From the NCBI RefSeq assembly GCF_000003855.2, contig NW_003101680.1, forward strand, positions 5,824,903 through 5,888,902: 64,000 bases of DNA, written 5' to 3'. Shown here piece by piece: positions 47,100-59,349 of the stretch. The stretch is from Blastomyces gilchristii SLH14081. Lineage: Eukaryota; Ascomycota; Eurotiomycetes; Onygenales; Ajellomycetaceae. Each line of letters begins with the position of its first letter. Position 1 is the stretch's first letter. Position numbers and translations under genes: made by a program. The notes beneath the pieces are model-generated. The model ran no database searches and was not told the origin of the DNA. It saw nothing but the letters and a program-made list of their open reading frames with translations.

Positions 47100-50000
47100 A
47101 ATATACAATAAAAGCAACAAAAAAAGTTTAAAAACTCTTCAAAAATCACATTTATTTAAAATAATATGAATAGAAACTCAAATTGCATTTATTCTTATCT
47201 TTAAATTGTATTTGAATAAAAAGTTAATTTTATACTGCTTCAGAAGCTGAATTTTGATACTGAGTAAAAATATATCATTTCGCATTTAAGCTACTACTAC
47301 TTTATATCTCAAAAGTCTGAGATAAAGTCAAGAGTAGTGATCTATGAAAGAAAGAGATCAAGACATCAATTTAATCTAAGATTTGATATCATGTCTGACT
47401 CTGATATTCTGGCGAGTGATATTAAAGATAAAGATCATGAGTTTGATACTATACAGCTTATAAATATCTATAATGAAAAGTCATTGAAGAAAAATAATAA
47501 TATCTGAACAATTAATAGAGAATTTCTGAACATAACTTTATCAAGAAACTCTATAATTGCAGAAGATTTCAATACACATGTTCTCTAATGAAATTCAGAA
47601 TGTAAATGAGTAGTAAGAGCTGATAATCTGATTGAATGAATCTTTATATATTTAATAGATTTAGTTAACAAGTCTGATCAAGAAACATTCTTTAGAAAAG
47701 ACATGAAACAGAAATCTATTATAGATCTAATCTTCATATCACAAAATCTAATGAAAAAAAGACTTATAAACTGGTTTATTAATTAAAATAAGACATCAGA
47801 ATCAGATAATGAGATTATTCAATTTAATATTGAACTGAGTGAGAAATAAATGAGTGAAAATCCTCTTCTCTCTAATCAGTTTAACTTTGAAAAAGCTGAC
47901 TGAAAGACAGTTGAAGAAAGTATAAAACTGTTAAAATCTGAAAGACAGAGTGAGCTATATTGAAATTCTGGTCAAGATATCTCAAATGAAATGCTTGAGA
48001 ATAGAGTGAAGCTCATTATATCTATCATTCTAGCAAGTGTTAAAGATAATATTTCAAAGAGAAAGTCTTCTGAGTATTCAAAACCTTGATGAAATGAGAA
48101 TATCACATCTAAAATGAAACAATTGACTACTGCTAGAAGAGATTGAAAGAATGATATAATTTCTGATAAAGAGTTCAAAGCTGTCAGAAATGAATATTTT
48201 TCAGATATTAAAAGAGTTAAAACAGACTGCTGGAACAAATTTCTTGAAGAAGCACAAGAAAAAGAAGTTTTTACAGCTTTTAACTCTACTAAAACAAGAA
48301 GTGTAGCAAAACTTTCAACCTTAGAATATGAGTTTCAGAATGAATCATATACAGCAAACTCTTTTGAGAAAAAATGTCAAGCTTTTATAAGAACTGTCTT
48401 TCAAAACTCATCAGATTCAGATTCAGAGAAAGAGAATATGTCACTTCTTAACTATATTGATGAAAATGACTGGAAATGACCTGATCTTACTCAAGATGAA
48501 TTAGAGTCAGCTATCTTCTCAAGTTTAGTTAAAACTACTGCAGAGCCTGATTCAATTAATCACTTAATTATTCAAAATACATACTTCTACTTAAAGAATG
48601 AATATTTTGAGCTCTTTTTCAATATCTTGAAAAATGAATATCATTCTGAATACTGAAGAGAAGTCACTGAAGTTATTCTTACAAAACCTAATAGAAAAAC
48701 TTCAATTTCTAAGTCATATAGAGTAATATCTCTATTGAACTGTCTAGAAAAGATTTTAGAAAAGATAATAGCTACTCAACTATCTTTTATAAGCTCTATC
48801 AGTAATTCTCTTTTATTCAGTGAATAAATGAGAGATAGAAAACAGTGTTCTGAAATTAACACTATTCTCTCAGTTATTCATGATATTCAAATAGCAAAGT
48901 ATGAAGATCTGGTCTCAACTGCAGTTTTTATTGATATAAAAAAAGCATTTGATCATGTTTTAAAGTCAAAGTTAATTCAGACTTTGAAGATATTAAAACT
49001 GCCACTTTCTCTAATAAAATGAGTTAACTGTTTTATATCTAAAAGAATTATACAACTTTTCTTTGATGAAATGAAATAAGACAAGACTGAAATAAAAATA
49101 GAAGTACTGTAAGAATCTTCAATCTCACTCATTTTATTTACAATATACACTGCATATCTATTCAAGAATAGAAATGTGAGAATAGTGTGATCTCTGAGTT
49201 ATATGAATGATATTGATCTAGTCTACAGCTCAAAAACTATCAAAGAGAATTTGAAAGTGAGTGAAGAAGTAGCAAAGAAAATCTTTATTAGAGCAGATAT
49301 TAATTAAATTCAATTTGATATGAATAAAACTGAGTTAATTCATTTCTTTTCTAGATTCAATAAGAAAGAACTATCTCTAACTCTTTTAAATAGAGAGATT
49401 AAACCCAGTGTAAATATCAAATGATTAGGAGTATGATTAAACTCTAAGTTGAATTTTAAATATCACATTTAACAAAGAACTGTCAAGGCAGAAAGACTAT
49501 TGAACAACATAATTAGACTATTAAATACAGAGAGAGATCTATTCTTCCAGGCTATAAGACAGTTATATATAGCCTGTATTACATCAGTAGCTGATTATGA
49601 AGTTTAAGTTTGATAAAATAATTAAGAGAATTTCACTGAACTCTTTCAAAGTCTGTAAAACAGAGTCTTGAGAAGAATTCTGAGAGCATTCAAATCATCT
49701 TCTATTAAAGTAATGGAAATTGAAGCTTCAATTTCTTCTCCTACTACTAGATTTAAAAAGGCCTGTATAAACTATGCTCTGAGAGTTATAAAGATGAACT
49801 CAAATCATATAATCAGAGAAAGAGTCTCTTCTTCATTTTCATTAATTAACTCTGGAAATGAACTGGATTGAAATAGATTTCTTGATTGAAATGAAAATAA
49901 TTCTTCAAAGAAAATGTCTTCTCAACTGTATAGACTATACTCTCTGATTAAAAATCAATTTTCTTCTTTAAATATTAAAAAAGTTGATCATGAGAAGTTA

Positions 50001-51060
50001 TCTCTCTGAAGAGAAAAGCTTGAATCTCTTATAGACTTATAAATAAGTAAACTATCTAAAGAGAAAGAGTATGAACAGCATTGAAAGAGAATTTCTATAA
50101 TCAATATAAAAGACTCTATTCTGATTTATTCAGATAACTCAAAAAATGAGAATTTGAATAGATTAGATACAGACATTGCTTATACTGAAGATAATATCAA
50201 TTTTATCTCAGATTTCTGAAATTTAGGCTGTGAATCTGAAGTCTTTGATGCTGAACTATTTGTAATAGTGAAAGCTTTCAAACTCATTGAAATAAAATCT
50301 CATAAAAGAGAAAATAGTTTGAAAGAGATATGAATATTCTCTGATAATCAAGCTGCTTTAAAAAGACTTAGAAATAGTCAGATTCATAATGATTAAATGA
50401 ATCTCAAACTGATCTTAAACTCTGTTTTAAAAAATCAAAAGAGAAGAATATCAAAGCTAATAATTCATCTGCACTGAGTTCCTGCTTATATGAATATTCA
50501 TGGCAATGAATTGACTGATTCAGCTGCAAAAAAGAGTGCAGAATTAAGCAGATCTATTTAAAAAAGTATGTCCTAGTCTTTTATAAAGAGAAAAATAAAA
50601 GAATCTTGTTTAGACAAGTGAAATAAAAGCTGGTAGAAACAAAAGAAGAGTATACATTATTCAAGATTTGAAACAAAATCCAAGTGAAAATCTTGTTTAA
50701 TTAAATGTAAAAAGAAAATATTCTTATCTATAATACAGCTGAAACTAGAACATGACTATTTCAAATCTTATATATAAAGATTTGATGATAGATTTAACTC
50801 AATAGAATGCTCATTCTGCAATGTAAATGAGAATTCTGAGCATATTGTAATGCACTGTGCATTATACAATAGTCTCAGAGTCAGATTGAAAGAGAAGTAT
50901 GATCTAAATCAATTAAATATAAGATTCTTATTCTCAACTGAGACAGGAATTAAATACTTAATAGACATTCTATCAGAAACTCAAGCAGCTACAAGAAAAT
51001 GACTAAATTCAGAAATATCTGAAAATGAAGAGAAGGAAATTGATCAGATATAGTCTGTTA
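47100..51060 (+). pseudogene. LINE3 ORF2: endonuclease, RT, RNase H, degenerate
   Basis: Endonuclease: INIYNEKS near 47460, AEDFNTH near 47570 (normally G-D-F-N-x-H), KSIIDLIFIS near 47715, and SESDNEIIQF near 47800. RT: TSISKSYRVISLLNCLEKILEKII near 48705, VFIDIKKAFDHV near 48930, the catalytic box SYMNDIDLVYSS near 49200, and IKWLGV-like near 49420. RNase H: IYSDNSKNEN near 50130, VFDAELFVIVKAFKL near 50240, and MNIHGNELTDSAAKK near 50490. Final motif CSFCNVNENSEHIVMHC near 50810. This domain order fits the Tad/I-type LINEs of fungi. The endonuclease would nick the target and RT would prime from it; this copy is inactive. Confidence 0.9.
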
Positions 51061-51344
51061 AAACAGCTATATACTATCTTTTAATAATTTGTTTTGTTAC
51101 AGTCTCTCTTTACTTTATCTTTTTCTTTCAATTCCTTTCTATCTATTCATTTAATGTGTCTATCTTTAAGACTGTGTTCTCTTTTCCTTTGTCATGATAT
51201 TGTCAAATGATTTCAAAGTATCACAAGATGTTAAAACACTGCAATTTGTAAACAGTTTTTGTATTCTGAGCTGGAATTTTCTGATTTTGCATATCCGAAA
51301 TTGATGAATGTATAATAGTTAACTTTACAGATATAGGAAAAACT

Positions 51345-51365
51345 CTGAGAACTAAAAGTTCTCAG
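51345..51365 (+). other. 3' stem-loop of LINE3
   Basis: CTGAGAACT / AGTTCTCAG with loop AAA, about 60 bp before the tail. The loop is complementary to that of LINE2, the stem is the same. Confidence 0.6.
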
Positions 51366-51404
51366 GTAGATGTCATAGTCTCTGACTGCATACATCTATA
51401 ATTG

Positions 51405-51425
51405 AAGAATAATAATAATAATAAT
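51405..51425 (+). repeat. (AAT)n tail of LINE3
   Basis: Six to seven AAT units end the element. The same tail ends LINE1 and LINE2. Confidence 0.85.
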
Positions 51426-51438
51426 ATTGAATACATGA

Positions 51439-52339
51439 ATTACTGAGATCTATAGTATTGAATCAAAACTGTTAATTTGTGAGTACTCTCTGAACAAGAA
51501 TCTGTCAAGTTTTTAAAATTATATACTATTTATTAACTGTCTATCACTCTGAGACTGATGATGCATTAGAATGAATAATTCAGACTATAAAGAATTATCT
51601 CTGTAAGTTCTGTAATTACTTATAAGATGATTGATATAATCTTCTTCTACACACAGAGATTACTATCAACAGCTGAGATACTGTTTTAACAGATATAAGC
51701 CTGTTCTTTCTTACATACAGATTACATATAAAAGTGTTGAATCTTCTAGAGATTACACATTTCCCACTGAACTCTCACAGTTCAATTCAGATCACTGATA
51801 TTATAGTAATAAAGCTCTGAAATGTCTGTGACTAAGCAGAGATCTCTATAACAACTGCAAAACAAGATTAAGAAGATTAAGTCAATATCTGACAAGATTC
51901 TGCAGAACAGTATAAGATAGAAGATCTTATATAATTGAATTTTAAAAATATATAAATCACACACTCTTTCCGCATATTAAATTATTATCATATAAAAGAC
52001 ACAGTGATAGAAGTTCTAGATAGTTATAATCACTATCTTAATACTTTATCAAAGATTCATGATATGTTTCATATGAGCTTGCTCTGCTGCACTGTCACTG
52101 ACTCATTTTCTTCTCAACTAACTTCTGACTGACAGCCGCCAGAGATTATAGAAGAAGATAATGAACTTAAGTGAAAGATTGAGAATATTCTTGATAAGAG
52201 ATCTCACAGATGCAGCTGATAATATCTTGTAAAATGAGTCAGCTATGATTCTCTAACCTGAACTCTGAGTTCTGTATTATTCAAGACCGCGGCTCTTGAC
52301 TGATGAGAGCTACACATGATTAGAAAAGAGAGAGGCTAA
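51439..52339 (+). pseudogene. Gypsy E pol, third part (integrase end, chromodomain)
   Basis: It continues the integrase (ELLRSIVLN-like start), then a C-terminal module (IEDLI-stop-LNFKNI near 51915) and a chromodomain remnant (52150-52300). Matches Gypsy A 15040-15950. Confidence 0.85.
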
Positions 52340-52533
52340 TATAATAAGCTGTACCTGATCAATTATATAGACTATTTCATTACACTTCATAGATTTCACT
52401 GAAAGCTCTGATTCTCAGTCATTCTCAATCACTGATTCTCGCACTTTCTCTTTCTTTTCCTTCTTTAACATTTTTCACTTTGTATTATAAGATCTATATA
52501 TTATACTGATCTATTCGGCGTAGGCCTCTTATA
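52340..52533 (+). repeat. 3' LTR of Gypsy E (194 bp, internally deleted)
   Basis: It has the same ends as the 290-bp 5' LTR, but about 96 bp are missing between TCTCAATCAC and TGATTCTCGC. The deleted part spans the TATA box. The breakpoints fall in a short direct repeat (CAATxGC-CGAT), so slippage or recombination is likely. Confidence 0.88.
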
Positions 52534-52538
52534 ATATA

Positions 52539-53593
52539 CTTGATTACTAACAATTTCTTTTCATACACTGAGTAGTTGAGCTCAGTGCTTAATAGTTTTC
52601 TATCATTATATATTACTGTGTACAGCTTGCTATTCTGACTCATCTGCAGAAGAGTGTCTGTAATAGCTTATTCAGATATATCTATCTTAATATAGAAAGG
52701 TTTATCACAATCTGATTGAATAAACACTGAGAATATTATTTCATATTTTCTCAGTATGAGAAAGGCCTCTTCATACACAGAATTTCAGATAATTGAATGA
52801 AACTTCTTCTTTCACAGATTAACATTCATTTCTCTTAAAAGATCTGAGAGTGATGTAGCTAATAGCAATTCATGTGAAATCTTTGATAAATCTGCAGTAA
52901 TATGAGATTTACTTACGAAACTGTTCTATATGATATACATTTCTCAGCTGCAGTCAATTCACTATAACAATCAATTTCTTCAGAATGAAGTATATACAGT
53001 CATCACTTACTACATATTCTACAAACTTAAACTCTTTCATTTCAAACACACACTTTGTTGATTTAATATAGAGCTTATACTCTGTCAGAGTTATAAGCAC
53101 TTCATCAAGATGCTTCAGATATTAATTATAAGAGTTTGAGAAAACTAAAATGTTATTCAGATATACAAGACATGAGGTTTTATTTCATTTATAAAGAATT
53201 GTATTCATTATCATTTGAAAGATGACAGGTGCATTTATCAGATCAAATAGTATTGTCAGAAATTCAAACTTCTCTTATTGTATATTAAACATGATTTGTG
53301 ATACTGACAGTTTATCTATGCAGATCTGTCAGTCTTTTGAGAGAAGATCAATGTTCAATAGATATCAGGCAGTTTTAACTATATTCAACTGTTGTTAAAT
53401 CTGTAACAGTGAATATCTATTCTTAATCATAAGCTTATTGAGTGCTCAATAATTGATACACATTTATTACTTCTCACTCATCTTTTTCACAAATAGAACT
53501 GAAAAGCCTTACATACTTGATAAGAGTTGTATAAGATCACATTCTAGAAGGTCTGTGATCTGATACTTCTATTCTTTAATATGCATTTATAAC
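52539..53593 (-). pseudogene. Degenerate RT of Gypsy X2
   Basis: On the - strand: FEFLTILFDLINAPVIFQ near 53275, the catalytic region VYLNNILVFSNS near 53170 (normally Y-L-D-D), and KFVEYVVSDDCI near 53010, then a run toward RNase H (ELNYSVYEKEIV) ending at Gypsy E. This is the only place where the RT of X is visible; it differs clearly from those of families A and F. Confidence 0.87.
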
Positions 53594-53911
53594 TGTAAGA
53601 GGCCTACGCCGAATAGATCGGTATAATATATAGATCTTATATAACAATGAGAAAAACATTAGAGAAGAAAAGAAAGAGAAAGTGTGAGAATCAGTGATTG
53701 AAGTGAATATTTATACATGAATGCAGTGGTGTATGCGGTGGAACTTCGGAGTGAAAGAATAGGGGTTTTTGTATGCAGTGAAGCTTTGAGGTGAAAGAAT
53801 AGAAATTCTGTAGATTTTCAGCTGAGGATTGACAACTGACAATTGAAGCAGTAGAAATCTGTGAAGTCTAATAGAATAGTCTATATAATTGATCAGGTGC
53901 AGCCTGTCATA
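53594..53911 (-). repeat. 3' LTR of Gypsy G (318 bp)
   Basis: It opens TGTAAGAGGCCTACGCC and ends CAGCCTGTCATA. A tandem pair of about 40 bp (GTGAAAGAATAG blocks) is present. Confidence 0.93.
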
Positions 53912-56900
53912 TTAGTCTCTCTCTTCTTTCTTAATTGTATGTAGCTCTCATCAGTCAAGGGCTGTGATCTCAGATAATGTGAAACTCAGAGTTCAGATCA
54001 GATGATTATAGCTGACTTATTTCATAAGATATTATCAGCTGCAGCTGCAGAGTCTCTTATCAAGAATATCTTCAATCTCTCATTCAAGTTCATTATCTTC
54101 TTCAATGATTCCTGGCAGCTGTCAGTCAGAAGTCAGTTGAGAAGGAAATAGATCAGTGACAGCACAGTGAAGCAAGCTTGTATGAAAGACATCATGAATC
54201 TCTGATGATGTGTCAAGATAATAGTTATGACTGTCTAGAACTTCTATCACTTTATACTTTGTATAGCAGTAATTCAGTGTGTGAAATGAGTGTGTAATTC
54301 ATATGTTCTTAAGATTCAATCATACTAGATCTTCTATCTTATATTGCTTGATGAGGTCTTGATAGACATTGATTCAATCTTCTTAATTCTGTTTAGCACT
54401 CATCATGAAGGCTTCTGCTCAATCACAGATATCTGAGAGTTTTATTACTATATTATCAGTGATCTGAATTAAACTGCAGAGATTTGATGTGAAATATATG
54501 ATCTCTAGAAGATTCAGTACTTTCATGTGATATCTGTGTGTGAGAAAGAACAGGCTTACATCTGTTGAAACAGTATCTCAGTCATTAATGATGACTTCAG
54601 TGTATAGAAGAAGATTATATCAATTATCTTATAAATAATTATAGAACTTATAAAGATAATTCTTTACAGTCTGAATTATCTATTCTGATACATCATCAGT
54701 CTCAGAGTAATAGACAGTTAATAAATAATATGTAATCTTGAGAACTTGACAGATTCTTGTTTAGAGAGTACTCATGAATTGATGACTCTGATTTAATACT
54801 ATAGATCTCAGTAATTCATACATTTAATAGAATGAGTGTCTTAGAAAAGCTTCAGTGACTTGTTTAGTATTTATCTTGTTATAAGATTTCAATATTACAC
54901 TCTTGCTTAACCAGTTTATGATAATCAGAATATTTCTATAATTCTTACTCTTAGAGAGATTAACAGCAAAGTTAATTATCACATCTTATCAGATTCTATC
55001 AGAAATATTGAGTGATTTCAGTAGATCTTTTCTAAAGTTTTTTCATAAGATGATGAAGAAATAATAGGTCCAGGTTCAGATAAAACATGTGATACTGTTT
55101 GATATCTCAGACTAGTAGAACTCTTAAGAGATTATTCAATACAGTTATTTATAATCTGAATGACTGATTATATGAGAGCCATACATCTCTTATATTATCT
55201 GAGTGTGTAAGGATTTAGAGTGAGGAACTCAGTGTCATTTATGAAATTATAGAATATTATTATTATCAATTGACTATTCTGAGATAACAGTTCTTATACA
55301 TAGTTCTGAGAGAAATCAGAGTGCTTCTTATTATACTGCTTCAGTGAGTACTTAGAGAAGTTCATCAGTTTGAGCTGCTGTATATCATAGTTCATCTAAT
55401 ATAGGTTTAGAAGAAGTTAAGATATCAGTGACAGTTTTAATCAGAGAACCATGTATAGTGTCATGAGCTGTTTCATCTTGATTAACTAGTATCTTCAGAT
55501 TCAAGAGCTGATGCTCTCAGGTTATTCAGTATCTGTTACATCAGATAATATATCTTGCTCTCATTGTAAGAGAGCATCTATCATCAAGTTCTGACCGTCA
55601 GAACAGTAGTGTATCATAAAATGAAAGCAGCTTAAGAACTAAGATTATCATATCTGTTATTCAGTGAGTTTACAGATAGTTGTGAAGTACTTGAGATTCT
55701 TATAATCTATAATTACCTCAAATTCAGAGATACTTTAGAGTTCATAGTCTCATTCTTCTAAACAGTGTATGATTGTGAGAAGTTTCTTGTCATAGATCTC
55801 ATAGTTGTATTCAACAGAACTCAGTTTCTTAGATATGAAGATGCATAATTATAAGACATCTTCATTATTATATTACAATATAGCTTCTTCTATGATATAG
55901 TCAGAGAAATCAGCTTCAATAACTGTCTTATAATCAGGATTAAATGTTATCAGCAGAGAGGTATTAATGAATATTCTCTTCATCTGTATAAATGCAGCTT
56001 CAGTGTTCACTGATTATTGAAATACTGAGTCTTTCTTAGTAAGTTCTGTAAGTGATCTCATAATATCTGAGAAGTTTTGTATAAATCACTGATAGAAGTT
56101 AGTAAGTTTAATAAAGCTTTGTACATCTTTCACAGTATATGAAGTTTTTCACTCAAGAATAGCAGAGACTTTCTCAGAATTCATTTAAATTCCCTTATCA
56201 GCTTCTATAATAAAGCCTAGGTATTTTATACTCTTGACTTTGAAATCACACTTGTTAATATTTATTGATAGTTCTGTCTCTTGTAATCATTGTAATATCT
56301 TCTGTATATGTTCTTGATATTCTTTTCTGAATCTGTCAGTGAAAATAAGAATGTTATCTAGATATGCAGATACAAACTCATCAAGGAAATCTCAGAGTGC
56401 TCAGTTGATATACTTCTGAAATGTACTCAGAGTGTTAGTCAGTTTAAAGAGTGTGACTACTCATTTAAAGAGATTGTAATATGTTTCAAATACTGTAAGT
56501 TATTTATCTTCTTCAGTGATATAAATCTTATGAAATGCAGTGATAACATCTAGCTTTGTAAATTATTGAGCTTGTCTGATACATGCTAGCATTTCATTGA
56601 TAAGAGATAAGAGATAACAATCTTTCTTTATCAATCTGTTCAGACCTTGATAGTTTATACAGAATCAGAGTTCTTTATCTGACTTCTTTGTAAAGAGAAT
56701 AGAAGCTGCAGTGAAGGAGTTATTAATATATATGAATCTCTTATTCAACAGATTATTGAGTGTCTTCTGAAGAAGAAGAAATTCATCTCAAGACATATTA
56801 TAAGAAGAGTCTCAGAGTGACTTAAGATTCTTATCATTCTTCTTTTCTAACTTGATACTGTGATTCACTTCTGAGTCTTGTAAAGAAGGTATATTTATAA

Positions 56901-57440
56901 TATTATCTTATCAGAAGATATCTAGATATTTATGATATTGTTGAGAGAGTTTTGTATCAGAATCTGTTATTATAGTATAGAATAACTTTTCTAAAGCTTT
57001 CTTGATATTAGTCAGACTGATAGAATAAATTGATATATGATTCTGCTATTAATAACTTTGTCAGTAACTCTGTTAATAATTTTGATAATGACTTCTTTTT
57101 CAGAGTATTTTGTAAGTGTTGACAGACATCTGTGTAAGATTCATAGTCTTGTGAATATCATCTTTGTGAATTCTATCATTGTTAGAGAATATTAAGCTTC
57201 TGTTTTGAGCATTTAATAAGATGTCTTATTCAGATAGTCAGACAAGTCCTAGTATGAGATTATAGTCAAGATTCTTAACTTTGTATTTGTAGGCATCTTC
57301 ATATTAATGTTTTTCAATATCTATGTTTAGTTTCATCATGTAACAAGTGTGAATGTCTTTTGAATCATCAAATTCTGTGAGAAGTCAGAGTCTTGATAAG
57401 AGAATATACGCAAGGTTATAATATCTTACAATTGAAGATT
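53912..57440 (-). pseudogene. Degenerate pol of Gypsy G
   Basis: RT catalytic YLDNILIF at about 56380-56345, RNase H near 55850-55700, integrase about 55300-54250, chromodomain remnant about 54120-53950. An extra 36-bp run near 57055-57090 (AACTCTGTTAATAATTTTG) repeats a motif for which C and A have fewer copies. Confidence 0.88.
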
Positions 57441-58721
57441 TAATCATTGTATAATGACATAGATCACTGTCTATCATGGCTTTCATATTATACATGTTAT
57501 CTATCACAGTAGATACAAGAATCACATTCATTATCATTTTCTCTTCAAATTATCATTATCTGACCTCTTCAAGCTCCTGCTTGTAAATTTGAACAGGAGC
57601 TAATCTTTTCCCTGTTTCATTGAGATCTTCTCATGGTTATCTTTCAAATCCTTCTCTAATGTAATGTGATTGATGTGAACAGACACTGATTCATTCTTTG
57701 AACAAGAAGATACATAGACTGATCAACAGTTGAAAGTAATATGCTCTAATCAGTTACAGTTGATGCACACTTCTCATTAACATTGATCAGCAACTTCTTC
57801 AGAAGTGATTTCAGGGACTCAGAAGCCTGTTCAGATAGCAGAGACTCTTGCTTATATATAGATTTTTAAGTCTACTCAGTTCATAGTATCTGCATCATTG
57901 TTGTTATTCCTCAGCACATGTGTGTGAGTAACTGAGTTATTTCTTAGTGCAGGTGTGTAAGTGTAATATCTTCTGTCACTGTTCTATATACTGTTAAGCT
58001 TGATAAGACAGTCATTTAATGTTCAGAGCTGTGTGCAGAAGTCTTTATAAGTCAGATCTTCATTTACACTTATAAGAGTCTGTAAGAGTTCAAAAGTTAG
58101 TGTCTTCTTGAGCATACTAATCTTTATTCAATTCTCTCAAGATTGATCACCTGCTTCTAAGATCTTGATGTCAAAGTCAGGAATGAATATTATGAGAGAA
58201 GTGTTTCTCTGTCAGATACTCTGTAATCAATCTAATACTTTCTGTTGCATGGCAGTGTCTCAGAACAGAATATCAAGATATTTGATAATATTATCAGACA
58301 TTTGCAACACTGGTTCACATGCTTTCATTCATGAATGAAACTTCTGTTTCACACAATTCTTCAATCATCTATTGATATATCAATCTTAATTGTTTAGTAA
58401 ATCAATGACATCTTCATCTATACTCAGTTTCATGAGCATTTTCATTCTTCATAATGAGTAGAGAGTGAGATTGAAAGTATTAAAATATGTAAGAGTATCT
58501 AAGTGTTCTTTCAGCACTTTTGTATTCAACTCTGTCAGTATTAGAATTGTCTGTGCAGAGGTTTCTTGTTGACATAATTGTTGAATTTCTTCATATTGAT
58601 GTTGTTAAGTTGCATACATATCAGCTATTTATTATTATTATAATTTCAACATTGCTCAGAGTCACTGTGACACTGTGTCTATACTTATATTTCAGAGTTC
58701 TTTCATACTATTATTAGACAT
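57441..58721 (-). pseudogene. Degenerate gag-protease of Gypsy G
   Basis: Start ATGTCTAATAATAG at 58721 (reverse). Zinc knuckle near 57770-57740 (CINCN-stop-SEH), protease AMIDSDLCHY near 57482-57452. Near 57900-57960 a short duplication inserts a second copy of the 'ACATGTGTGTGAGTAACTG' block not seen in C. Confidence 0.82.
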
Positions 58722-59026
58722 GGTTATATTGATCATCAGATGTGTGATATCTGTGAAATCAGAAGAAGTGTAATCATATAAATATCTTATACATCTGTAG
58801 TGTCAGAACTCTCAGATCTTTCACTGACATTCTCTTTATAAGATCTTGTTCTCTTTGTAAGATCTTGTTACAGAGTCAGAGTAACTTACAAGTAAGCTTC
58901 TATCTGAGAACTCAGTGTTCACTTAACTGATTGACTATTTCTCTATTTCTTACACATTGTTATGCATTCAGATATCTTCTTAATGAATAATCATTTCTAA
59001 TAAGAACACAATGAATGTTTTTCTAG

Positions 59027-59344
59027 TGTAAGATGCCTACACTGAATAGATCAGTATAATATATAGGTCTTATATAACAAAGTGAAAAACATTAGAGAAG
59101 GAAAGAAAGAGAAAGTGTGAGAATCAGCAATCAGAGTGAATATTTATACACATATGCAGTGATGTACACAGTGAAACTCCAGGGTGGAAGAATAGGGGTT
59201 TTCATACACAGTGAAGCTTCAGGGCGGAAGAATAGGAATTCTGTAGGTTTTCAGCCGAGGATCAGCCACCGAGAATCGGAGCGGTAGAAATCTGTGAAGT
59301 GTAACGGAATAGTCTATATAATTGATTGGGCGCAGCCCGCCACA
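59027..59344 (-). repeat. 5' LTR of Gypsy G (318 bp), outer end unmutated
   Basis: The last 130 bp keep CAGCCGAGGATC, CGGAGCGG and GGGCGCAGCCCGCC. The inner half is mutated. Confidence 0.93.
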
Positions 59345-59349
59345 ATAAC

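Larger units (their letters stand above)
43814..51425 (+). mobile_element. LINE3, full-length Tad-like LINE (7.6 kb), nested in E
   Basis: The target duplication ATTGAATACATGA lies at 43801-43813 and 51426-51438. Order: GC-rich 5' region with tandem repeat, AT-rich leader, ORF1 (coiled coil, zinc knuckles), ORF2 (endonuclease, RT, RNase H, Cys/His motif), 3' stem-loop, (AAT)n tail. This is the only complete LINE in the window and the reference for LINE1 and LINE2. Both ORFs are broken by transition stops. Confidence 0.92.
30507..52533 (+). mobile_element. Gypsy E, complete, expanded by LINE2, Gypsy F and LINE3
   Basis: The ends are TGTGGCGGGCTGCGCC and CTCTTATA with the target duplication ATATA at 30502-30506 and 52534-52538. 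The span is 22.0 kb. Removing LINE2, Gypsy F and LINE3 with their duplications leaves about 5.56 kb, in line with the family. It sits in X2 between the RT and RNase H regions. Confidence 0.93.
53594..59344 (-). mobile_element. Gypsy G, complete (5,751 bp), nested in X2
   Basis: 318-bp LTRs lie at 53594-53911 and 59027-59344, with a perfect target duplication ATAAC at 53589-53593 and 59345-59349. Closest to Gypsy A by LTR length and LTR tandem unit. All domains present, all broken. Confidence 0.95.
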
